Shown here piece by piece: positions 1-7,182 of a stretch of 33,774 bases of DNA; the first letter of the stretch is position 1, and each line of letters opens with the position of its first letter. Both the position numbers and the translations under genes were made by a program. This DNA is from Loigolactobacillus zhaoyuanensis (GTDB taxonomy: Bacteria; Bacillota; Bacilli; Lactobacillales; Lactobacillaceae). The stretch is taken from positions 1-33,774 of the forward strand of contig NZ_RHOE01000026.1 in assembly GCF_003946385.1 (NCBI RefSeq). Reading direction: 5' to 3'. The notes beneath the pieces are model-generated. The model did no database searches. It was not told where the DNA came from and saw only the letters and a list, made by a program, of their open reading frames with translations.

Positions 1-158
1 TTGTTGAAGAGAGAGTTTGCCTTTCAAACAACTTTTTCCAATTTTGAGGACTTGGTAATCCGAACCTCAAATTACATCAGTTGGTTTAATTCCGACAGAA
101 TTAGAACGAGTGTTTAGAAAAAGATGTGCCATTTATTGACATAGGAGCAATTCATTAA
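1..158 (+). pseudogene. IS3-family transposase, 3' remnant
   Basis: Reading from base 1, the frame gives 38 residues ending at TAG 115-117. They include FSNFEDLV and YISWFNSDRIRTS, which match the C-terminal end of the DDE integrase domain of IS3-family OrfB transposases (typically ...YI.WYN..RI...L). The usual tail with a VPF-type motif appears in another frame (LEKDVPF, ending at TAA 156-158), so a small indel has shifted the frame near position 112. No right inverted repeat matching the IS end at 33627 is visible here, so this is probably a different element. The upstream part, including the catalytic residues, lies outside the window. I infer a decayed insertion sequence. Confidence 0.7.
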
Positions 159-183
159 CCTCGTTACAAAGAATGCTTACGCA

Positions 184-453
184 ATGATGCAAACACTCCT
201 CCACTTAGAAACAATAGAACAAGTATTAGCTAAAAATGGAACACAATTTATTTTATTTAATTATGCCAACACAGTTGCTTCAATGAAAAAAATAATTAAT
301 TACGCGATGGAAAACAACATTTTTGAAAATACAGCAAAAGCCGAATCTGATATAAATAGTTCTCTCAGTGATTTATTGGAACCCAACCATCCAAAAATTG
401 AGCACAAAAAGAATACAGTAAACTTTGAGCAGCATAAAAATAATTCTAAATAG
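184..453 (+). CDS. hypothetical protein, doubtful, 89 aa
   Basis: An AT-rich open frame of 89 codons lies between the transposase remnant and the serS leader. It has no convincing ribosome binding site: the bases before the ATG pair at 184/187 are CTTACGCA. The product is hydrophilic, rich in Asn, Lys and Glu, has no signal peptide or membrane segment, and matches no family I recognise. Its position right after a decayed transposase and its low GC content suggest a fragment of a transferred gene or a chance frame. A real gene is possible but not supported by more than the open frame. Confidence 0.25.
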   Translation: MMQTLLHLETIEQVLAKNGTQFILFNYANTVASMKKIINYAMENNIFENTAKAESDINSSLSDLLEPNHPKIEHKKNTVNFEQHKNNSK

Positions 454-538
454 TATTATAACAATATCTTCTATTTAGAGCATATCTTAAAAACGAATAC
501 TTTTGGTTCTAAAGGCCCCCATCACCCAAAATTTACTT

Positions 539-566
539 TTGACATCTCCACCAACAGTGTTATATT
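539..566 (+). promoter_or_regulatory. Promoter of the serS T-box leader
   Basis: A perfect -35 TTGACA (539-544), a 16-bp spacer and -10 TATATT (561-566) place the transcription start near 573, just ahead of the T-box stem I. Confidence 0.75.
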
Positions 567-572
567 TGAAGC

Positions 573-800
573 GTAATAACAGCGCAATCATAGCAACTAG
601 TAACTACCGGCAATTGCCCAGAGAATTAGCGGTCGTGCAAGCTAATCAACTGTCGCGGTGAATCCATTGCTTAGCTTGACTTGTGAACAGGTCACGGCGA
701 GACGATATACTCAGAGTATTGCCGTTAAGCGGCATAAATACGGGTGGTACCACGTTAATAACGTCCCATAATCTTCTTACGAGGATTATGGGCTTTTTTT
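573..800 (+). promoter_or_regulatory. T-box riboswitch, serine (UCC specifier)
   Basis: The leader carries the conserved T-box sequence GGGTGGTACCACG at 742-754, which in the antiterminator bulge pairs with the uncharged tRNA acceptor end. Stem I has the AGTA S-turn at 599-602 opposite GAA at 660-662. The next triplet, TCC at 663-665, is a serine codon and fits the downstream gene. The competing intrinsic terminator is the stem CCCATAATC (765-773) with GATTATGGG (784-792) and a T run at 794-800. Uncharged tRNA-Ser should stabilise the antiterminator and allow serS transcription. The motif and terminator are direct observations; the fold is inferred by analogy with known T-boxes. Confidence 0.93.
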
Positions 801-825
801 ATTTCATAAAGAGGGAGTGCTTAAT

Positions 826-2097
826 ATGTTAAATCCAAAATTGATCCGCAAACAACCTGAACTTATCAAAGAACGACTGGCGACACGCGGCGTTAAACCA
901 GCGGAAATCGATGAATACATCGCGCTGGACCAGCAGAATCGTGACGCCATCACCAAGGCCGAAAATCTGAAAAAAGAAAAGAATCAGCTGACCGCCGAAA
1001 TTAAGGCTGCTGATCCGCGATCCGCCGCTGGTCAAAGTTTGATCAAACAGGTCAAGCAACTAAATAACGACATTCACACCATTGAAACGCAGCAAAAAAA
1101 AGATGCCGAACAACTAAATTACATCGCCGTTCGCCTGCCTAACTTACCGGCGGCTGATTTGCCCGTCGGTCCCGATGAAACTAGTGATACTGAAGTTCGT
1201 AAGTGGGGCACGATCCCTGAATTTGATTTCACACCTAAAGCTCATTGGGAAGTCGGCGAAAAATTAGACTTGCTGGACTTTGACCGCGCTGCTAAAGTTT
1301 CTGGCGCACGCTTCGTTTACTACAAAAATGCTGGCGCCCAACTGGAACGCGCAGTTTACAATTTCATGCTTGATCTTCACACGCGTGAGCAAGGCTATCA
1401 GGAAATCATCCCGCCTTACTTGGTCACAGGCAAAACAATGTTTGGCACCGGCCAATTTCCCAAGTTCAAGGAAGATGTCTACACCGTTGAGGCAACTGGT
1501 ATGACGCTGATCCCCACGGCTGAAGTACCCTTGACTAATTATTACGCGGATGAAATTTTAGACGAAGCTGACCTGCCGATTTATTTCACTGCACTGACGC
1601 CTTGTTTCCGCTCAGAAGCTGGTAGCGCTGGCCGGGATACCCGCGGCTTGATCCGCATGCATCAGTTTAATAAAGTCGAAATGGTTAAATATAGCAAGCC
1701 CGAAAATTCTTACGCTGAGCTGGAAAAACTCACGAAAAATGCCGCTGAAGTTTTAGAAAAATTAGGCTTAGCTTACCATGTGATCACGCTTTCCACTGGT
1801 GATATTGGCTTTTCTGCCGCTAAAACTTACGATATTGAGGTCTGGATGCCGCAGCAAAAGGTTTACCGTGAAATCAGTTCTTGCTCTAATTGTCTTGATT
1901 TCCAAGCCCGCCGCGCCATGATCCGCTATCGTAAAGCAGACGGCAGTGTGGACTATGTGCATACCCTCAACGGCTCTGGCCTCGCCGTTGGTCGCACAGT
2001 CGCCGCAATTTTAGAAAATTACCAACAAGCTGATGGCAGCGTCCGCGTGCCCGAAGCATTGCAACCTTACTTGCACGGTTTAAAAATAATCAAATAA
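826..2097 (+). CDS. serS: Serine--tRNA ligase
   Basis: Class II aminoacyl-tRNA synthetase that charges tRNA-Ser in the cytoplasm. The 423-aa length is normal for bacterial SerRS. Residues about 1-105 form the long helical coiled-coil tRNA-binding arm, rich in Lys, Glu and Gln. The catalytic core follows, with [10 protein letters not shown], motif 2 ([17 protein letters not shown]) and motif 3 ([17 protein letters not shown]) near the end. The start was set at ATG 826 rather than GTG 817 because the Shine-Dalgarno GAGGGAG is at 811-817 and the protein then begins MLNPKLIR, the standard SerRS N-terminus. The gene follows directly on its T-box terminator and ends in a terminator shared with the convergent exporter gene. 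Function and regulation are well supported. Confidence 0.98.
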   Translation: MLNPKLIRKQPELIKERLATRGVKPAEIDEYIALDQQNRDAITKAENLKKEKNQLTAEIKAADPRSAAGQSLIKQVKQLNNDIHTIETQQKKDAEQLNYIAVRLPNLPAADLPVGPDETSDTEVRKWGTIPEFDFTPKAHWEVGEKLDLLDFDRAAKVSGARFVYYKNAGAQLERAVYNFMLDLHTREQGYQEIIPPYLVTGKTMFGTGQFPKFKEDVYTVEATGMTLIPTAEVPLTNYYADEILDEADLPIYFTALTPCFRSEAGSAGRDTRGLIRMHQFNKVEMVKYSKPENSYAELEKLTKNAAEVLEKLGLAYHVITLSTGDIGFSAAKTYDIEVWMPQQKVYREISSCSNCLDFQARRAMIRYRKADGSVDYVHTLNGSGLAVGRTVAAILENYQQADGSVRVPEALQPYLHGLKIIK

Positions 2098-2124
2098 AAA
2101 ATCCGCCTAAGCGCGGATTTTTTT
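2097..2124. terminator. Bidirectional terminator between serS and MFS gene
   Basis: AAATCCGC pairs with GCGGATTT, flanked by A and T runs on both sides, so it can stop transcription from either strand. The stop codon of the minus-strand MFS gene (2107-2109) lies inside the hairpin. Confidence 0.85.
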
Positions 2125-3498
2125 CGTATCTTTTAACATTAACGCTAAGCCTAAACCGCATAATTCAACGACCAAGAATGTGAAAAACACAGCTCGATAA
2201 CCGCCTAGTTGTGCTTGACTGGTGTTGAAACCACGATGCTGCATACCAGCCGTAACGTTGGCTAAAACCAAGGTAGCCACTGCGACCCCGGTTGAACCAA
2301 GAATTTGCCGGACTGTAGTGATAACCGCTGTGCCGTGCGTGATCAACTGATCTGGTAATGCATTAGCACCTAGCGTGACTGCTGGCATCATAACAAAGGC
2401 ATTGCCGCCTTCGATCAATGCCGCTAGCACCATCATCAACCCTAAATTCATGTGTGCGGCAAAAATAGTCAAAATCAACCACCCGCTACAAATTAAGAGC
2501 ATCCCCGTCAGCATCACTTTTCTGAAACCGAACCGATCGGCTAATTTACCTGTCAATGGATTAAGAATACTCAACACAACCGCCCCAGGCACCAGCGCTA
2601 AGCCAGAAACAAATGGTGAAACGCCGAGCACTTTTTGATAATATAATGGGAAAATAATCGTGACCACGATCAACGCGATATATGAAATTGCGGTCAATAA
2701 TACGGCTAAATCATAATTGAAAGTTTTCAATACACGTAATTCCAACAATGGTCGACTTAACTGGAATTGACGACGGATAAAAATAAACAACGCCACAATA
2801 CTTAGCCCCAGCAAGGCCCAGTTAAAGCCCCAGTCGACGCCTGCTTGACCAATTTGATTGACCACGTATAGCACGCCAATGATCCCAATTGAACAAATAA
2901 TTGAAATAAAATCAATGCTGGATGGCGCAAGCGTCATTACACTTTTGATCGTGAATAAGCTGGCAATAAAAACTGCTGTGATCACCACTAAAAAGACAAC
3001 GAACAGCCCTTGCCATGTAGTAAAGCGTAAGACGATACCAGAAATAATCGGGCCAACTGCCAAGGCAGAACCCATGACCAAACCGGCGAGCCCCATGGTA
3101 CCGCCCCGTTTAGCTTCTGGCGTGATTGTCAGCATTACCGACTGATACGATGGAAACAATATCCCGACGGCGATGGCTTCTAATACACGGCCGGTTAGCA
3201 TCAGCGCAAAATTAGGTGCCAATAAAATAGTCAGCGTACCAAGATCAAAAATTAGCAAAACGCCTAAGAATAAGCGCTTAAAGGGGATGTTCTTTAACAG
3301 CCACGGGCTTACCGGCATTATGACACACATCACTAGCATAAAGCCAGTGGTCAGCCATTGGATCGTCGCCGCTGGCAAGTTGAAATAGCGCATCAGTGTT
3401 GGATACGCAGTGGATAGTGATGATTGGCTGATCGACATAGTGAAGGTGCCAGCCAATAGAATCGTGATAAACCAGGAATGTTGTTGCTTTGTTTGCAC
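2107..3498 (-). CDS. MFS transporter, DHA2 (EmrB/QacA-like) drug exporter
   Basis: A 463-aa integral membrane protein with about 14 hydrophobic segments, the size and topology of the DHA2 group of proton-driven drug exporters in the major facilitator superfamily. The N-terminal half contains the segment GRVLEAIAVGILFPSYQSVM, typical of motif C-like regions, and PIISGIVL. The cytoplasmic loop motif GKLADRFGFRK (motif A-like) is seen about residue 320. The start is GTG 3498, because GGAGG sits 7 bases upstream; the longer frame from TTG 3513 would start inside the ribosome binding site. It lies downstream of the VIT operon on the same strand but is separated from it by a terminator. The substrate cannot be told from sequence. 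Confidence 0.9.
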   Translation of the reverse strand: MQTKQQHSWFITILLAGTFTMSISQSSLSTAYPTLMRYFNLPAATIQWLTTGFMLVMCVIMPVSPWLLKNIPFKRLFLGVLLIFDLGTLTILLAPNFALMLTGRVLEAIAVGILFPSYQSVMLTITPEAKRGGTMGLAGLVMGSALAVGPIISGIVLRFTTWQGLFVVFLVVITAVFIASLFTIKSVMTLAPSSIDFISIICSIGIIGVLYVVNQIGQAGVDWGFNWALLGLSIVALFIFIRRQFQLSRPLLELRVLKTFNYDLAVLLTAISYIALIVVTIIFPLYYQKVLGVSPFVSGLALVPGAVVLSILNPLTGKLADRFGFRKVMLTGMLLICSGWLILTIFAAHMNLGLMMVLAALIEGGNAFVMMPAVTLGANALPDQLITHGTAVITTVRQILGSTGVAVATLVLANVTAGMQHRGFNTSQAQLGGYRAVFFTFLVVELCGLGLALMLKDTKKIRA

Positions 3499-3530
3499 GA
3501 GAAAAGCCTCCAAATAATTACTTTACCAAA

Positions 3531-3562
3531 TAAAAAAACGGCTCCGCGTGGACGTAGCCGCT
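3531..3562 (-). terminator. Terminator downstream of the VIT pair
   Basis: On the minus strand CGGCT and AGCCG close a hairpin (3539-3560 in plus coordinates) followed by seven T. It sits between the VIT genes and the MFS gene and should separate the two transcription units. Confidence 0.75.
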
Positions 3563-3610
3563 CGTTGTATTTCTAAATATTGCTACTGTTCTGCTGTAAA
3601 TAGGTGGTTT

Positions 3611-4315
3611 TTACATCCATTGACCAATGTAGTAATGGATAAACATGGTGATAATTCCAACTAATATATTACGAATAACTGCCGTTTTAACCAAGCCATC
3701 GCCTAATTTAGCACTGAGAAAGCCGGTAAGACCAACAGACAGCGTCACAGCAGCAATTGTACTCGGCCACGCCCACGCGCTTGGTGCAATGGTCATAGCG
3801 ACCAACGGAAATAGACCGCCGGAAGCTGCTGCAACTAACGACGAAAACGCCGCCTGCCAAGGGCTCATATAATGGCCAAGCTCTAGATCGTATTTAACTT
3901 GGATCACTGTGCCTAGTGCGTCCTTTTCCATCAATGCTTGGGCAATCTCATTGGCCGTTTCGGCTGTGACACCGCGCGCTTGGTAATGTGCCGTGACCGC
4001 AGCTAATTCACTGGCAAAATCTGATTTCAGTAACGCCGCTTCCTTGGCAACCACGGCTTTTTCAGTATCTTTTTGTGAGCTAACGGAGGCGTACTCACCT
4101 GAAGCCATTGAAAAAGCACAGGCTAATAGATCCGCCAAGCCAGCAATAAAAATAGTGAATTCATTAGTAGTGGCCGCAGCGACACTGAATAGCACACCAA
4201 CTACCGTTAGAATACCATCATTGGCGCCTAGCACTCCGGCACGCAAAGTATTTGACCGTTCAGCCATGGTCATTTTACGTTTAGATGTTGTTACTGGTTT
4301 AATAGCCTTCATCAT
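3611..4315 (-). CDS. VIT1/CCC1-family metal transporter (second of two)
   Basis: A 234-aa membrane protein of the VIT family (vacuolar iron transporter/CCC1/nodulin-21). The N-terminal stretch LRAGVLGANDGILTVVGV is the family hallmark for the first membrane helix, with ASGEYASVSSQKDTE leading into the cytoplasmic metal-binding helices (about residues 75-150). Two or three further membrane segments follow to the C-terminus. Family members move Fe2+ or Mn2+ out of the cytoplasm. The ATG at 4315 is preceded by AGGAGG at a good distance. It lies 25 bases after the paralogue at 4341 and is surely co-transcribed with it. The PerR-like box upstream of the pair suggests iron/peroxide control. The exact metal is unknown. 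Confidence 0.9.
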   Translation of the reverse strand: MMKAIKPVTTSKRKMTMAERSNTLRAGVLGANDGILTVVGVLFSVAAATTNEFTIFIAGLADLLACAFSMASGEYASVSSQKDTEKAVVAKEAALLKSDFASELAAVTAHYQARGVTAETANEIAQALMEKDALGTVIQVKYDLELGHYMSPWQAAFSSLVAAASGGLFPLVAMTIAPSAWAWPSTIAAVTLSVGLTGFLSAKLGDGLVKTAVIRNILVGIITMFIHYYIGQWM

Positions 4316-4340
4316 TTTTAAGGCCTCCTATTTTGATATA

Positions 4341-5030
4341 TCACCGTGCAAATAAGCTACCAATGACGTAAGTAATGACCATCGTCAATAGCCCCGCAAT
4401 CACATTACGTAGAACTGCGCGGCCGCGATTAGCATTACCCAAGACCGCCGCTGTGTAGCCAGTGATCGTCAACGCCACCATCACCGCAATAATTGTCGCA
4501 ATGATTTTAATTGTTGGCGGGAAAAACGTGATCGAAACCAGTGGCAAAATTGAGCCCGTTGGAAAAGCAACCATTGAAGCAAATGCAGCTGCATAGGCGC
4601 TTGTTTGCTCACGTGGATTGAATCCATACCGTTCGCGGACTGCAGTGTATAAGCCATCTTTTTGCAACATTTCCTGGGTCGCTTTTTTGGCTAACGCTGC
4701 TGGAATCCCAGTTTGCATGTATTTGTGCTGAATAAAATCAAATTCATCCTGATAATGATCATCTAATGCCGCCGACTCTTTCTCAATAGCACGGCGTTCT
4801 GAATCACGCTGTGTATTCACTGAAACGTACTCACCCATTGCCATCGAGACGGTGCCAGCCAACATTCCTGCGATACCGGCCAGAAAAATCGAATGACTAT
4901 TGCTAGTAGCACCAGCAACCCCAATGACGATGCCGGCAATTGACAGGATACCATCGTTAGCACCCATTACACTGGCGCGCATCACATTAATTTTTTCGGC
5001 TAATGAACGCTGTTTTTTTGCCCGTTCCAT
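4341..5030 (-). CDS. VIT1/CCC1-family metal transporter (first of two)
   Basis: A 229-aa VIT-family protein with the hallmark MRASVMGANDGILSIAGIV in the first helix, then AMGEYVSVNTQRDSERRAIEKE at the entry to the metal-binding cytoplasmic helices, and three C-terminal membrane segments. It is clearly homologous to, but not a recent copy of, the next gene at 3611. The start at ATG 5030 follows AGAAGG; an upstream in-frame start at 5054 lies ahead of that site and was rejected. Known relatives export Fe2+/Mn2+. A TTAGAATCATTCTTA box lies about 110 bases upstream, within the apparent promoter, matching the box in front of the divergent perR gene. I infer peroxide/iron-responsive control of metal efflux. 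Confidence 0.9.
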   Translation of the reverse strand: MERAKKQRSLAEKINVMRASVMGANDGILSIAGIVIGVAGATSNSHSIFLAGIAGMLAGTVSMAMGEYVSVNTQRDSERRAIEKESAALDDHYQDEFDFIQHKYMQTGIPAALAKKATQEMLQKDGLYTAVRERYGFNPREQTSAYAAAFASMVAFPTGSILPLVSITFFPPTIKIIATIIAVMVALTITGYTAAVLGNANRGRAVLRNVIAGLLTMVITYVIGSLFAR

Positions 5031-5138
5031 TGTGTTACCTTCTCTGCTCCACATACAGTGGTTAATTTTTATTTACGTACATCACCATTTCGGCAAACGT
5101 AACATCCACATTCAAAAACATTTCTTAGCTATATTTAA

Positions 5139-5168
5139 TTTAGAATCATTCTTATTTGTTAACAATTA
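5139..5168 (-). promoter_or_regulatory. Promoter of the VIT operon with PerR-like box
   Basis: The sequence TTAGAAT-C-ATTCTTA (5140-5154) is a 7-1-7 inverted repeat with 6 of 7 pairs, like the PerR/Fur boxes of Firmicutes. On the minus strand TTGTTA, a 17-bp spacer containing most of the box, and TAAATT form a plausible promoter, so bound repressor would block RNA polymerase. Confidence 0.6.
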
Positions 5169-5275
5169 AATTATAAGTTTATTTTTTAAAAAAGTAAAGT
5201 GAATTTTATCTTTTTCTAATAAAGGTGTTTAATGCGCTAATTGAAAACTTTTTTCAGTTCGGATAGGGTTTTAGC

Positions 5276-5304
5276 TTGGAATCATTCTAAAAAAGTGGTT
5301 TAAT
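5276..5304 (+). promoter_or_regulatory. perR promoter with PerR-like box
   Basis: TTGGAAT-C-ATTCTAA (5276-5290) is a 7-1-7 inverted repeat with 6 of 7 pairs. It overlaps the -35 element TTGGAA (5276-5281), with a 17-bp spacer and -10 TTTAAT (5299-5304). Autoregulation by PerR is inferred. Confidence 0.65.
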
Positions 5305-5382
5305 ATAGGTATTAAATTAATGACCCAAAAAAGCAACACTTTTATGACTGAACGCAATCACTTTTAGGAAGGATGACCGCTT

Positions 5383-5850
5383 GTGGCTACTGATGTTACG
5401 GATCAAACGCTGCAGGTTCTGAAGGATCATGGGTTGCGGGTCACACCGCAACGTCATATTATCCTCTCGTACCTTGCAAGCCACCATAACCATCCATCAG
5501 TTGAAATGATCCGGGTGGCACTTAATAGAAAGTTACCAAACCTTGGTGCAGCAACAATTTATAACACTCTAAATACTTTTGTCGATCTTGGTATCGTCGT
5601 TGAATTACAAAATGGTGACGGCAGCACCCACTACGACTATTTTGGTACACCGCATTATCACGCGATTTGTACCAACTGCGGTCGTATTACCGATGTCACT
5701 TATCCTAATTTTAATCAGATCGAGCGTACATTAGAAGCCAAAACTGCCGAACTCACCGGTTACTTAATTTCTGGTAATCATATGGAAGTTTACGGTTTAT
5801 GTCCTGACTGCCAAAAAAAATTACGCGTAAGTAAGGCAAGTATTAAATAG
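5383..5850 (+). CDS. perR: Peroxide-responsive repressor PerR (Fur family)
   Basis: A 155-aa Fur-family metalloregulator: N-terminal winged helix (about residues 8-80, with RVTPQRHIIL and AATIYNTLNTFVDLGIV) and a C-terminal dimerisation/metal domain. Numbered from the GTG start, His37, Asp85, His91, His93 and Asp104 fall at the positions of the regulatory metal ligands of Bacillus subtilis PerR. CTNC (96-99) and CPDC (140-143) are the structural zinc cysteines. Asp85 and Asp104, rather than the Fur pattern, favour PerR, in which iron-catalysed histidine oxidation relieves repression. The GTG start is chosen because AGGAAGG lies 7-8 bases upstream and no ATG in frame fits. It is divergent from the VIT pair, with similar boxes before both. 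Confidence 0.88.
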   Translation: MATDVTDQTLQVLKDHGLRVTPQRHIILSYLASHHNHPSVEMIRVALNRKLPNLGAATIYNTLNTFVDLGIVVELQNGDGSTHYDYFGTPHYHAICTNCGRITDVTYPNFNQIERTLEAKTAELTGYLISGNHMEVYGLCPDCQKKLRVSKASIK

Positions 5851-5859
5851 CATGACACA

Positions 5860-5902
5860 GAGGCTGCGACATAAGTAAAATTATGTCGCAGCCTCTTTTT
5901 TT
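5860..5902 (+). terminator. perR terminator, 15-bp stem
   Basis: A perfect 15-bp stem (5860-5874 with 5881-5895), loop GTAAAA, then seven T. The stem core AGGCTGCGACATAA looks like a dispersed Lactobacillus terminator/repeat sequence. Confidence 0.92.
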
Positions 5903-6352
5903 GGTTCTTTCTGAACCTTGTCTGCAAGCAGAGTAAGTTAGCTTCCATTCCGCCGCCAGTGGACGGAACGAGTGGCAAACTTAGTGATAATCAGAATACG
6001 GAAATGCCGGCAAAACAGTCTTTTAACTGTTTTTCAAGTATTTTTATGCGTATATACCTACTTTAAAACTACGAATCACTAGCGACTGTGCGTTAATCTT
6101 AATTGAGCTAACTAAATATTTAACCCAATTCATGAAATAGTGATCTAACTCTGCCTACGAGTTAATACAGACAAACTTCAGAAAGAATCTCTTTTTTTTG
6201 CCGAACGTTATAGTTTAAAATTGTGCGTATTTCTATGTACAGAATATATTCGCTAGCAGCGCTCGAAAATTGCTTTTTAATTATCAAAAAAATCTGTTAT
6301 ATCGGGCTTTATATCCCCTTAAAAAAATTTACAAAAATAACTAGGTTATCGC
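5903..6352. other. Gene-free stretch with several short hairpins
   Basis: No credible gene. Right after the perR terminator come GGTTC-TTTCT-GAACC and CTGC-AA-GCAG mini-hairpins and a GC-richer block (about 5940-5985). At 6014-6038 AAACAGT pairs with ACTGTTT and is followed by T, a weak terminator-like hairpin. The rest to 6352 is AT-rich, with no ribosome binding site plus start worth reporting. The GC-rich block could be part of a dispersed noncoding repeat continuing from the perR terminator; this is a guess. Confidence 0.4.
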
Positions 6353-6381
6353 TTGCAATCGTTTACAGATGATGCTATATT
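6353..6381 (+). promoter_or_regulatory. Promoter of the large repeat-containing RNA
   Basis: -35 TTGCAA (6353-6358), exactly 17 bp, -10 TATATT (6376-6381). The predicted start, G6388, coincides with the first base of GTGGAAA, the segment that pairs with the 3' end of the RNA. Confidence 0.75.
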
Positions 6382-6429
6382 ATGAGTGTGGAAAGGGATA
6401 AGACCTGACCAAGTAGTAAAGACTCCTCG

Positions 6430-6818
6430 GTCTTCGGCAGACTGCTAAGACATGAAGTAGTAGTCGTTGGCAACAAGAACAAGTTAAGTAATGCTTAAGT
6501 CTTCGGCAGACTGTTAAGACACGAAATAGCAGTCGTTGGTAACAAGAACAAGTTAAGTAACACTTAAGTCTTCGGCAGACTGTTAAGACACGAAATAGCA
6601 GTCGTTGGTAACAAGAACAAGTTAAGTAACACTTAAGTCTTCGGCAGACTGCTAAGACGTGAAATAGCAGTCGTTGGTAACAAATAAGTTAAGTAACACT
6701 TAAGTCTTCGGCAGACTGCTAAGACGTGAAATAGCAGTCGTTGGTAACAAATAAGTTAAGTAACACTTAAGTCTTCGGCAGACCACCAAGACATGAAATG
6801 GCGGTCGTTGGTAACAAT
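6430..6818 (+). repeat. Six tandem 67-69-nt units, each an H-type pseudoknot plus GNRA hairpin
   Basis: Units start with GTCTT at 6430, 6499, 6568, 6637, 6704 and 6771 (periods 69, 69, 69, 67, 67). In the unit at 6637, stem 1 is GTCTT (6637-6641) with AAGAC (6654-6658). Stem 2 is GACTGCT (6647-6653) with AGCAGTC (6666-6672). Loop 1 is CGGCA and loop 3 GTGAAAT, with no base between the stems, a geometry well suited to a classical pseudoknot. TTG-GTAA-CAA follows (GCAA in unit 1, still GNRA). The linkers between units can form the hairpin TTAAGT/ACTTAA (GCTTAA between units 1 and 2, giving U-G). Differences among copies keep the stems, and the last unit changes stem 2 to GACCACC/GGCGGTC with two compensatory pairs and one mismatch. 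Confidence 0.9.
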
Positions 6819-7146
6819 TAGCTGTGTAAAGAAACAGCAGATTAGTTTCTATCTGATCCACGTTGTGAAACGTCGAATCAACGAACAAGTAACAATTCTT
6901 TCTGGAGGTGTATGTCGCATAGCAGACATGACCACAGTTCCAACGCTCCTGGTGCTTCGCTAAAACCTAGTTTAAGGGTCTTGAATCCTATCACTAGATA
7001 GGTACGACCATACAGATGTAGAAAATTAATTAACAGGTTGGCTAGAAGTTCACCGTATGCGTAAAACTTAATATGAAGGTGTCTAGATATTCAAAAATCT
7101 CTGTACGACCAAAGTAGTTTAGGTCAGGCATTTTCCACGATCCGTT

Positions 7147-7182
7147 AGACTTCAAGACTGAGGAGACTTGAAGTCTTTTTTT
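7147..7182 (+). terminator. Terminator of the large RNA
   Basis: Perfect 10-bp stem AGACTTCAAG (7147-7156) with CTTGAAGTCT (7167-7176), 10-nt loop, then a run of T to 7182. Confidence 0.93.

Larger units (their letters stand above)
6388..7182 (+). ncRNA. Large structured noncoding RNA (about 795 nt), GOLLD/ROOL size class
   Basis: A self-contained transcription unit with its own promoter and terminator and no open frame with a ribosome binding site. The ends pair: GTGGAAA (6388-6394) with TTTCCAC (7132-7138), and CCTGACC (6404-6410) with GGTCAGG (7122-7128). The 5' half is a six-unit tandem array (6430-6818). The 3' half has further hairpins: 6821-6838 (GCTGT/ACAGC), 6840-6858 (GATTAG/CTGATC), 6860-6873 (ACGTT-GTGA-AACGT, a GNRA tetraloop), 6912-6929 (ATGTC/GACAT) inside GGAG/CTCC (6904-6949), and 6987-7002 (CCTATC/GATAGG). 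GTACGACCA occurs twice (7002-7010, 7103-7111). Size, end closure and GNRA loops recall the giant ornate RNAs GOLLD and ROOL known from Lactobacillales, but I cannot confirm membership. It lies between perR and hbd. Confidence 0.85.

Noticed and set aside
5790-5978. Minus-strand ORF of 62 codons over the perR terminator
   Set aside because: It runs through a perfect terminator stem and the end of perR and has no ribosome binding site.
6430-6818. CRISPR array
   Set aside because: The whole 67-69-nt unit is repeated, including what would be spacers, and no cas genes are near. The differences preserve RNA pairing.
6700-6888. Minus-strand ORF of 62 codons through the RNA array
   Set aside because: No ribosome binding site, and it follows the repeat phase; the plus-strand RNA structure explains the sequence.
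6388-7182. tmRNA (also has several pseudoknots)
   Set aside because: No tRNA-like ends, no CCA-type acceptor and no tag reading frame are visible; the ends form a plain helix with an intrinsic terminator.
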